DNA from: CAJQPP01 sp041747075
GTDB taxonomy: Bacteria > Planctomycetota > Planctomycetia > Pirellulales > Pirellulaceae
Direction: 5' to 3'
DNA length: 19,646 nt
Assembly (NCBI GenBank): GCA_041747075.1
Contig: JBGTFW010000053.1
Span: 1-19,646, forward strand
The translations under genes and the position numbers were made by a program. How positions within the stretch are numbered: position 1 is the first letter of the stretch; each line of letters starts with the position of its first letter. This document shows, one piece after another, positions 13,557 to 19,646 of the stretch. The notes under the pieces were generated by a model. That model did not search any database, had not been told where the DNA came from, and worked only from the letters and a program-made list of their open reading frames with translations.

Positions 13557-13823
13557 ATGTGTCTGCGAAGGATTCTGCCGCTCGTTGTCCTGACTGCCGC
13601 CATCGCGGTCGCGGCGACCGGGCATGCGGATATCGTTGTCGGTGCCCACAATACGGAAGTCGCATCGCATGATTTGCCCGTCGAGGAGCCAGTTCAGTCC
13701 AGTCCCGATTGGCAACCCCGGCATCGCCTCTTCGCCGTTCCCGAACCGGCGACATTCGGAATGATTTCACTCGGTCTGGCGCTTGGCGGCGGATTGCTGG
13801 TCCGCAACAAGCGTCCTGCCTGA
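13557..13823 (+). CDS. Very short PEP-CTERM sorting-signal protein
   Basis: An 88-residue protein. The N-terminus is a signal peptide (MCLRRILPLVVLTAAIAVAA, likely cut after the Ala in GHA), and the C-terminus is a PEP-CTERM signal: VPEPATFGMISLGLALGG, then LLVRNKR. PEP-CTERM proteins are exported and handled by an exosortase, which in planctomycetes and Gram-negative bacteria is linked to exopolysaccharide production. Only about 45 residues (acidic, Pro-rich, no cysteine) lie between the two signals, far shorter than most family members. The ATG at 13557 is preferred because it begins a normal signal peptide, although an ATG at 13512 is in frame; neither has a good ribosome-binding site. Confidence 0.78.
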   Translation: MCLRRILPLVVLTAAIAVAATGHADIVVGAHNTEVASHDLPVEEPVQSSPDWQPRHRLFAVPEPATFGMISLGLALGGGLLVRNKRPA

Positions 13824-13838
13824 CCTTGCCGGGACTTG

Positions 13839-14462
13839 ATGGTGCCTCATTCCCGTGGCAACGAACGGCTCATCATTGACGGCTACAACGTGCTTCACGC
13901 ATGGGGTCTGTTGCGCGGTGTCGGTCCCGGTGCCCTGGAGCGTGCCAGAAATAAACTGGCGGGTGTACTTCATCGCCATCTTCCCGAATCCATAAGGCGT
14001 CGCGCGACGATTGTATTCGATTCGCGGACGGCCGACGCAACGACAACGCGCGCTGGCGAGATTCTTGTCGAGTTCGCGGGTGATCATCGATCGGCGGACG
14101 AGCGGATTATCGAATTGATCGGACGACACTCGGCACCGCGGCAACTGCTCGTTGTTTCGTCGGACCACGAGATTCAAAAGGCAGCTCGCGCGCGGCGCGC
14201 GAATTTCCTCGACAGCGACCAGTGGCTTGAGAAACTCGTTGGCGAAAAAAAAAGCTCGCGGGAAAGCAATCCGGAAGGCTTGAACCTCCAGCCGCCCGTC
14301 GATGTCGATTACTGGATGCGTGAGTTTGGACTCGACGACGAAACCGCCGATTCCGCAATCGTGGAGGAGGACGCCGACGCACTTTCCCTGAATCGCGACG
14401 ACGCGATCTTCAATCCCTTTCCGCCCGGATACCTTGACGATCCGATTGAAGAGGATAATTAG
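13839..14462 (+). CDS. NYN-domain (YacP/Rae1-like) putative endoribonuclease
   Basis: A 207-residue protein with the conserved acidic sites of the PIN-like NYN fold: LIIDGYNVLHAWG (Asp-14, Asn-17), TIVFDSR (Asp-61), SADERI (Asp-87) and VVSSDHEI (Asp-109). These residues normally bind metal for RNA cleavage; YacP of Bacillus subtilis (Rae1) cuts mRNA on the ribosome. The C-terminal ~70 residues are acidic and extra to the family, ending PIEEDN. The start is the ATG at 13839, one codon after an in-frame TTG. It lies 15 bp after the PEP-CTERM gene and probably shares its promoter, although no functional link is known. Confidence 0.82.
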   Translation: MVPHSRGNERLIIDGYNVLHAWGLLRGVGPGALERARNKLAGVLHRHLPESIRRRATIVFDSRTADATTTRAGEILVEFAGDHRSADERIIELIGRHSAPRQLLVVSSDHEIQKAARARRANFLDSDQWLEKLVGEKKSSRESNPEGLNLQPPVDVDYWMREFGLDDETADSAIVEEDADALSLNRDDAIFNPFPPGYLDDPIEEDN

Positions 14463-14586
14463 CCGGCAGTTCTCCACATTTGAGGTGCGAGGCAAGCTGG
14501 CAGCTTGCCCCACGTTTTTGAGGCACGCAGCTTGTCCCACGAGGTTCACTCGCTGGCGCTTCGGGCTTGTATGGTGAGGACTGCGG
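14463..14586. repeat. Dispersed-repeat patch with 19-bp palindrome between convergent genes
   Basis: GGCAAGCTGGCAGCTTGCC (14491-14509) is a 9-bp perfect stem around one base. It is followed by CCCACGTTTTTG and then by CAGCTTGTCCCACGAGG, which repeats part of the palindrome, and by TCACTCGCTGGCGCTTCGGG. These sequences look like dispersed repeats that I associate with planctomycete genomes. Lying between the convergent NYN gene and purD, the stem plus T-run could end transcription from the plus strand. Confidence 0.55.
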
Positions 14587-15897
14587 TCAACGGACCATCG
14601 TTTCGTAATCCATGGCCTTGTCGCCAATGTCCTTGCGGCACCAGGCACCGTCCCACCGAATGCACTTGACGGCCCGATAGGCACCGAGCTTTGCCGAGGC
14701 CGTCGAGTCACCGAGCGCGGTGATTCCAAACACGCGGCCGCCGCTGGTGATCACATTGCCCTCGCCGTCGAGCCGCGTTCCGGCGTGAAAGACTTTCACA
14801 TCGGGAATTTGGGAAGCACTTTCAAGTCCGCGTACGACATGGCCCTTCTTGTAAAAGCCCGGATACCCCTCGGCGGCCATCACGACGCACAACGCCGTTC
14901 GAGGGTCCCACTGGAGGGGAGGCAACTGATCAAGTGTCCCGTCGACGGCGGCCATCAGTAGTTCCAGCAAGTCGCTTTGCAATCGCATCAGCAACGGCTG
15001 GCATTCGGGATCGCCAAACCTCACATTGTACTCCAGCACTTTCGGTCCACCCGGCGTGAGCATCAGTCCCGCATAGAGAACTCCGTGAAAGGGGACCCGC
15101 GCACGCTTCATCGCATGGATCGTCGGAACAAAAACATTCTCCTCGATCCAGTGAAACGTTTCGGCATCAACCAGGGGAGTCGGACAGTACGCGCCCATGC
15201 CACCCGTGTTTGGACCGGTGTCGCCGTCGCTGGCCGCCTTGTGGTCCTGCGCGGCGGGCAGGGTGACGATCGTTTTGCCGTCGGTGATCGCAAGCACGCT
15301 TGCCTCGACTCCCGGCAAACGATGCTCGATGACAAAGCGCCCGCCCGCCGATCCGAACTGTTTTCGCCGCGCGACAGCGTCGATCGCCGCAAAGACTTCC
15401 TCGCGATTGCCGCAAACGATGACGCCCTTGCCGGCGGCCAGCCCGTCCGCCTTGACGACCAGCGGCACGTCGTCGGGCGTTTCGCCGTAAATCGTATTGA
15501 TCCACGATTCGGCGTCGCCTGGATTGTCAAAGACGCGAAAGTCCGCCGTGGGGACGTCGGCAGCGCGAAGAATTCTCTTGCAAAACGCCTTGCTGCCTTC
15601 CAGTTGTGCCGCGGCACGGCTTGGCCCGAACACGCGAATCCCCTGCCCCGTCAATGCGTCCGTGATGCCGTCGCAGAGCGGCTGTTCCGGCCCAATAACC
15701 ACCAGGTCAACGCGATTCTGACTGGCAAATGCAACCAGTCCACCGATATCGCCAGCCTCGATCGGTACGTTTTCGGCGTCGACGCCGGTCCCCGCGTTTC
15801 CAGGCGCGCAAAAGACCCGATCGACGCGAGTGCTGCAAGCGAGTTTCCAGACGAGCGCGTGCTCGCGACCTCCACTGCCAACGACAAGGACCTTCAT
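14587..15897 (-). CDS. purD: Phosphoribosylamine-glycine ligase
   Basis: A 436-residue ATP-grasp enzyme of purine biosynthesis that joins glycine to 5-phosphoribosylamine using ATP. Recognisable blocks are the start MKVLVVGSGGREHALVWKLA, the ATP-grasp loop VVKADGLAAGKGVIV (about 134-148), QDHKAASDGDTGPNTGGMGA (about 217-236) and the metal-binding EYNVRFGDPECQ (about 288-299). Length is normal for the family (420-440). I chose the ATG at 15897 because it gives the family's own start and overlaps the TGA of the S46 peptidase gene by four bases (ATGA); the frame stays open to 16011. Translation is therefore likely coupled to an exported peptidase, an unusual partner. Confidence 0.96.
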   Translation of the reverse strand: MKVLVVGSGGREHALVWKLACSTRVDRVFCAPGNAGTGVDAENVPIEAGDIGGLVAFASQNRVDLVVIGPEQPLCDGITDALTGQGIRVFGPSRAAAQLEGSKAFCKRILRAADVPTADFRVFDNPGDAESWINTIYGETPDDVPLVVKADGLAAGKGVIVCGNREEVFAAIDAVARRKQFGSAGGRFVIEHRLPGVEASVLAITDGKTIVTLPAAQDHKAASDGDTGPNTGGMGAYCPTPLVDAETFHWIEENVFVPTIHAMKRARVPFHGVLYAGLMLTPGGPKVLEYNVRFGDPECQPLLMRLQSDLLELLMAAVDGTLDQLPPLQWDPRTALCVVMAAEGYPGFYKKGHVVRGLESASQIPDVKVFHAGTRLDGEGNVITSGGRVFGITALGDSTASAKLGAYRAVKCIRWDGAWCRKDIGDKAMDYETMVR

Positions 15898-18023
15898 TTT
15901 CGGACGATTCCCATTTCGTCCAGCAGGCAGGTCGCTCCGTACACCTCGCCGGTAATCCACAGCGCGTAACGGACATCCACGCCGATCGAACGGCTGTAGT
16001 TGTGGTTCCACGCGAAATCGTTGATGGTCGCCTCGAACGTCCGGTCGAAATTGACGCCGACAAGTTGCCCTTTCGCGTTGAGGATCGGGCTGCCGGAATT
16101 GCCGCCCGTCGTATCGGTACTGTAGAGAATGTTCACGGGGACTTCCCCGGCACCGGCATCATACAATTCGCGAATCCTTGCCGGTGTCGCGAAAGGTTCC
16201 TCGCCGGTCGTCTTTTCAATCACTCCGTGCAGCGTCGTGACGGGAGTTTTCAGGACGGCGTCCTCGGGCGAATACGACTCGACATAACCGTACGTCATGC
16301 GCAAGGTCGAGTTGGCGTCCGGCACGAAGTCGGTCTGGAGATAGTCCTGTTTGACGTCGATGAGCGAGCCGTAGAGCCGGTCAAGTCGCCCGTCGCGCTG
16401 TTTGCCAAGTTCACGCAAGCGAAGGTATTCCGGATAGAGGTCCAGCATCAACCCGATAAACGGGTCCTCGACGTCGGACAATTCGTTCGGAGTCAGGTCG
16501 AGCCAGGCCGAGACCCTGTCCGGATCGCCGAGCGGCGTGTTGGAAAGGGCCTCGTCACCGTAGCGGTTCGACTTGTCGTGAAGAAGTGGTTGCAAGGCGG
16601 GCAGCTCGCGAGCGGTTTTAGTCGCGGCCAGCCGCTCGCGCATTCCGTCCAACAACACCTTGTCGGTTGCCGCGTGCCAGTCGCGCACCGCGAGCGACAA
16701 TTGCTGGCGTGTCTGGTCGAGGTTGCGCTCCATCCACGGCGGCTCGCGGTCGAGGTCTTCCTTTTGCCGTTCGTGGGCGGCGTCGACGATCGCAAAAGCC
16801 GTTGCCATCGCCCGGGAAACACTCTTCAGGCTTTCCAAATTCATTTCATGATCCGCCGCTTCCGCCATTTCGTGATAAACACTGGCGATATCGTCGATGA
16901 TCGTTGCGTATTGCACTTTCCGGTCGGTATCGGATTCAATGAATTCCTGCAACCCGTTTTCGGAAGCCTCGCGCGCGGCGACGATGTCGGATCGCCGCAA
17001 CCCCTGAAGCTGTCCGCGCGAACGCTTCTCGACATTGGCGAGCGACTTGATGCGCGACGAATGCTTGAGTGCCACGTCGCGATCGTCGTTACCCGCCGCT
17101 TCGAGGACACCGATTTGCCACTGGTAGAGTTCGACGATAAATGGCAGTCGCACGTTTTGTTCGTATCGCAGAAATGCCGTGGTCTTGTGTCGCGCGGTGC
17201 GGCCGGGATATCCGAGCAGAAAAACAAAATCGCCTTCGGCGACTCCCGCGGCGGCGACCTGGATATGCCGCCGGGGATGGTAGGGAATGTTGTTGTCGGC
17301 GAACGTCGCCGGTTTGCCATCCGGCGCGACGTAGGCCCGCATGAACGTAAAGTCCCCCGTATGCCGCGGCCATTCCCAGTTGTCCACTTCTCCGCCAAAG
17401 TTTCCGACCGACGACGGCGGCGCAAAAACAAGTCGCACGTCCTTGATAAACGTGTATTGAAAGAGCACGTAGGTCTTGCCCGCGAACATCTCGGCGACTT
17501 CGGCGCGAATTCCGGGCTGATCGGCTTCCGCCTGTTTTTCGATTTCCTTCTGGCGCTTCTCGATCGCCCGCGTTCGCTGGACAAAGTCCATTTCGCCGGT
17601 AACCGCCGAAAGCACTTCCGTGGATACGTCACGATACGTCTCGGTGATCCGTACTTCATAACCGGGTGCCGGAATCTCGGAATTACGGTTCGCCGCCACG
17701 AACCCGTTGGCCAGCAAGTCGTTGCTCGCCGTGCTGGCCGTCTGAATGGCGCGGTAGGCGCAGTGGTGGTTGGTGATGATCAGCCCGTCGGGCGAGACAA
17801 ACGATCCCGTACATCCATTGACGCGACAGATGCCGTCAACCAGACACGGCTCGCCGGGATTCGGGTTGAATATCTCCAGTGGCGAGATTTCCAGGCCTTT
17901 TTCGGCGAGGTTTAGCCCGACAATTTCGTTGACCGGGAACATCCCCTCTTCGGGAGGCACGAGAACGCCTGCCACCGGGCTTGCCAGAATCGCGGTTGTG
18001 ACGACCAGAATGATTCGGTACAC
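15894..18023 (-). CDS. Secreted S46-family dipeptidyl-peptidase, DPP11-like
   Basis: A 709-residue protein beginning with a signal peptide (MYRIILVVTTAILASPVAG). The S46 landmarks are all present: the catalytic His in ITNHHCAY (86 or 87), the Asp in WPRHTGDFTFMRAY (224) and the Ser in GGNSGSPILN (643). Family members are periplasmic serine exopeptidases that release dipeptides. The residue 18 positions after the catalytic Ser, in VNFDR (661), is Arg; in Porphyromonas gingivalis DPP11 the equivalent Arg-673 selects Asp or Glu at P1, while DPP7 has Gly there. Acidic specificity is therefore inferred. The start is GTG 18023 with only a weak ribosome-binding site. It overlaps purD by four bases at its 3' end. 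Confidence 0.92.
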   Translation of the reverse strand: MYRIILVVTTAILASPVAGVLVPPEEGMFPVNEIVGLNLAEKGLEISPLEIFNPNPGEPCLVDGICRVNGCTGSFVSPDGLIITNHHCAYRAIQTASTASNDLLANGFVAANRNSEIPAPGYEVRITETYRDVSTEVLSAVTGEMDFVQRTRAIEKRQKEIEKQAEADQPGIRAEVAEMFAGKTYVLFQYTFIKDVRLVFAPPSSVGNFGGEVDNWEWPRHTGDFTFMRAYVAPDGKPATFADNNIPYHPRRHIQVAAAGVAEGDFVFLLGYPGRTARHKTTAFLRYEQNVRLPFIVELYQWQIGVLEAAGNDDRDVALKHSSRIKSLANVEKRSRGQLQGLRRSDIVAAREASENGLQEFIESDTDRKVQYATIIDDIASVYHEMAEAADHEMNLESLKSVSRAMATAFAIVDAAHERQKEDLDREPPWMERNLDQTRQQLSLAVRDWHAATDKVLLDGMRERLAATKTARELPALQPLLHDKSNRYGDEALSNTPLGDPDRVSAWLDLTPNELSDVEDPFIGLMLDLYPEYLRLRELGKQRDGRLDRLYGSLIDVKQDYLQTDFVPDANSTLRMTYGYVESYSPEDAVLKTPVTTLHGVIEKTTGEEPFATPARIRELYDAGAGEVPVNILYSTDTTGGNSGSPILNAKGQLVGVNFDRTFEATINDFAWNHNYSRSIGVDVRYALWITGEVYGATCLLDEMGIVRK

Positions 18024-18217
18024 AGGTTAGCTCGCTTGAATGGGTAATCCTTGGTTGCCGGAAATGATCGTAAGGCGGCGCCGCGCGTTTGTCGAGATGC
18101 TGGGCACGGGGAACTCCGAATTGCGGGATGGTCGCCGTTGGATTAAAAAAAAGGCATCAAGAACCGAACCACCCGTTTCAATGGAACCGCAAACAACGCT
18201 GCGCTGGAGAAGACCCG

Positions 18218-18322
18218 ATGACCAGGGAAAAATGGGCTTACGTCACGATGGTCGCCTTGCTGGGCCTGTGCCTCTTTCTCGTGGCGAATTGCATCGGCAT
18301 CGCACAAGTTTTCTGGCGGTAG
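18218..18322 (+). CDS. 34-residue single-pass membrane miniprotein
   Basis: A short gene whose ATG at 18218 is preceded by GGAGA at a 7-base spacing, a better site than most genes in the window have. The product begins MTREKWAYVTMVALLGLC and is almost entirely one hydrophobic helix, ending in FWR, with two cysteines in or near the membrane. The frame is open further upstream but without a better start. It is divergent from the S46 gene and convergent with wecB. Small one-helix proteins often modulate larger membrane complexes, but no target is suggested. It may also be spurious, given its length. Confidence 0.5.
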   Translation: MTREKWAYVTMVALLGLCLFLVANCIGIAQVFWR

Positions 18323-18355
18323 ATCGGCAGCGGCTTTGCGGCGGTTTCCCTGGTT

Positions 18356-18371
18356 TCCCGCCTTCGCGGGG
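18356..18371. terminator. Hairpin between convergent genes
   Basis: TCCCGC-CTTC-GCGGGGA forms a 6-bp stem with a stable tetraloop-like CTTC, located between the miniprotein stop and the wecB stop. No long T-run follows on either strand. A bidirectional terminator or a dispersed repeat (the motif is common in GC-rich bacteria) are the two readings. Confidence 0.35.
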
Positions 18372-18379
18372 ATGACTCG

Positions 18380-19513
18380 CTACTCATCAAAACCGGCTTC
18401 AATGATGTCCACGATCCGTCGCGACGCCGAACCATCTCCGTAAGGATTCGCCACCGAAGTCATCTTTTCCCGCGCCAACTTGCTTCCGAGCAAGTGATTC
18501 AATTCCCGCACGATCGTCTCGCGCCGGGTCCCCGCCAGTTTAGCATTGCCCGCCGCAACGCCTTCGGGCCGTTCCGTTGTCTCGCGCATGACAAGGACCG
18601 GTTTGCCAAGCGACGGGGCCTCCTCCTGAACGCCGCCCGAATCGGTCAACACCACGGTGGACCGGTCCATCAACCAGACGAACGACTCATAAGAAAGCGG
18701 CTCGATCAGGTGGATTCTCCGATGTCCGGCAAGAATCCGGTTCACCGGCTCGCGCACGTTCGGGTTGAGATGAACGGGATAGACAAAATGCACCGATGGA
18801 TTCTCGTCAGCCGATTCGCGAATCGCCCCGCAAATCGCCTCGAACCCCTGCCCAAAACTCTCGCGTCGATGAGCCGTCACCAGCACGACGGGGTGGCCGT
18901 CGAGCGACCCGGCAAGTCCATCGGGAAGGTCCGGAGTCTGGCGTCGCACCCGTTCGCGAACCTGGAGCAGCGCGTCAATCACAGTGTTCCCGGTCAGATG
19001 GACGGTTACCGGATCGACTCCTTCGGCCAGCAGCGTATCTCGTGCATGTGGCGTGGGAGCAAAATGGGCGTCGGCGAGACGACTGATGAGCCGACGGTTC
19101 ATTTCCTCGGGAAACGGCGCGTACTTGTCGCCGGTACGCAGTCCCGCCTCGACGTGACCGACCGGAGCACGCCGGTAATGCGCGGCAAGTGCCCCGCAAA
19201 AGGCCGTCGTCGTGTCCCCCTGGACGAGCGTCATGTCCGGCATGACTTTCCCGATCACTTCGTCAATTCCCGCGACGGCGCGCGCGGTGACTTCCGCGAG
19301 AGTCTGTCCGGGAGACATGATGGCAAGGTCAAAGTCGGGTTCGATCTGGAAGAGAGTCATGACCTGATCGAGCATCTCACGGTGCTGGCCCGTCACGCAA
19401 ACGAGCGCGCGAAACGAGTCGCCCCGCCGTTTCAGCTCGAGGACCACCGGACAGAGCTTGATCGCCTCGGGTCGCGTTCCAATGATCGTCAGGACAGTGC
19501 GCGGCATTTTCAT
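18380..19513 (-). CDS. wecB: UDP-N-acetylglucosamine 2-epimerase (non-hydrolysing)
   Basis: A 377-residue cytoplasmic enzyme interconverting UDP-GlcNAc and UDP-ManNAc, the latter a precursor of surface polysaccharides. Family blocks in order: IIGTRPEAIKL (10-20), LVQGDTTTAF (Asp-100), GHVEAGLRTGDK (Glu-122), PFPEEMNRRL (Glu-136/137), GNTVIDAL, VTAHRRESFG (His-215), VYPVHLNPNVREPV, and LTDSGGVQEEAPSLGKPVLV. All residues aligned with the E. coli catalytic Asp, Glu and His are present and length is normal. The ATG at 19513 is used; an ATG two codons later is equally possible. No other polysaccharide gene is in view, since the window ends 133 bp upstream. Confidence 0.95.
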   Translation of the reverse strand: MKMPRTVLTIIGTRPEAIKLCPVVLELKRRGDSFRALVCVTGQHREMLDQVMTLFQIEPDFDLAIMSPGQTLAEVTARAVAGIDEVIGKVMPDMTLVQGDTTTAFCGALAAHYRRAPVGHVEAGLRTGDKYAPFPEEMNRRLISRLADAHFAPTPHARDTLLAEGVDPVTVHLTGNTVIDALLQVRERVRRQTPDLPDGLAGSLDGHPVVLVTAHRRESFGQGFEAICGAIRESADENPSVHFVYPVHLNPNVREPVNRILAGHRRIHLIEPLSYESFVWLMDRSTVVLTDSGGVQEEAPSLGKPVLVMRETTERPEGVAAGNAKLAGTRRETIVRELNHLLGSKLAREKMTSVANPYGDGSASRRIVDIIEAGFDE

Positions 19514-19569
19514 CGGTCAGTATGTTCCGTGGCGCGTCATATTATTGGTTTTTGCGCGTCGATCTGCCT

Positions 19570-19646
19570 CCTCTCCCCCGCTTCGGGGGGAGAGGGTTGG
19601 GGTGAGTGCCCCCTCTCCCCCGCGTCGGGGGGAGAGGGTTGGGGTG
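19570..19646. repeat. Tandem C/G-rich hairpin repeat, running off the window
   Basis: Two 35-bp copies (19570-19604 and 19612-19646) differ at a single base and are spaced at a 42-bp period. Each starts CCTCTCCCCCG, turns through CTT or CGT, and returns CGGGGGGAGAGG, then ends GTTGGGGTG, so each can form a strong 10- to 11-bp hairpin. The second copy ends exactly at the window edge, so more copies may follow. It lies upstream of wecB. Confidence 0.85.

Noticed and set aside
13836..14729. Long minus-strand frame (13767-14729) opposite the NYN gene
   Set aside because: It is antisense to the NYN gene, crosses repeats and overlaps the end of purD; the plus-strand gene has the conserved acidic motifs.
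15729..17915. A 728-codon open frame on the plus strand
   Set aside because: It is antisense to the clear S46 peptidase and to the start of purD. Its product is rich in Arg and Val with no domain, as expected from the opposite strand of a GC-rich gene.

Overview
The window reads as a stretch of GC-rich bacterial chromosome, most likely from a planctomycete. The points behind that inference are a short PEP-CTERM protein, a two-module ABC-2 permease, a 93-residue conserved small protein ending in a YKL-HRRRFITYEEM-type motif, a secreted S46 peptidase, and abundant dispersed palindromic repeats. No rRNA, tRNA, CRISPR array, phage gene or full insertion sequence was seen.

Layout, left to right. 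(1) 1-1290, minus strand: three tightly packed membrane-protein genes of unknown function, the last cut by the window edge. (2) 1412-2485: a PAP2/AUR1-like membrane phosphatase or transferase. (3) 2490-2672: a cluster of 32-bp palindromic half-units arranged like a REPIN. (4) 2702-4123: a sigma-54 enhancer-binding protein with a good sigma-70 promoter at 4243-4270. (5) 4484-6863: six small minus-strand genes forming an envelope-stress type cluster (CsbD fused to a YqjD/ElaB-like tail, a YqjE-like holin-family protein, a DUF3618-like protein and three small glycine-zipper membrane proteins). A 56-bp element bounded by a 16-bp duplication lies at the cluster's 3' edge. (6) 7358-9214, plus strand: a double ABC-2 permease without its ATPase in view. 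(7) 9232-9513 and 9750-10655, minus strand: a conserved small protein and a TPR lipoprotein. (8) 10878-11327, plus strand: an uncharacterised protein. (9) 11342-11422: a second copy of the REPIN-like repeat. (10) 11781-13253, minus strand: pyruvate kinase, broken by three in-frame TAA codons inside a 19-bp run of pure A/T. (11) 13557-14462, plus strand: a mini PEP-CTERM protein and a NYN/YacP-like nuclease behind a strong sigma-70 promoter. (12) 14587-18023, minus strand: purD overlapping by 4 bp an S46 dipeptidyl-peptidase with the Arg that marks DPP11-type (Asp/Glu) specificity. (13) 18218-18322: a 34-residue membrane miniprotein. (14) 18380-19513, minus strand: wecB. (15) 19570-19646: a tandem C/G-rich hairpin repeat running off the window.

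Most genes are housekeeping or envelope functions. The features most worth a second look are the stop-codon cluster in pyruvate kinase, the REPIN-like repeats whose stems differ in sequence but keep the same pairing and flanks, the duplication-bounded 56-bp insert, and the cluster of five membrane proteins that share one terminal module. All calls are made by eye from sequence; family names are recognition, not database results.
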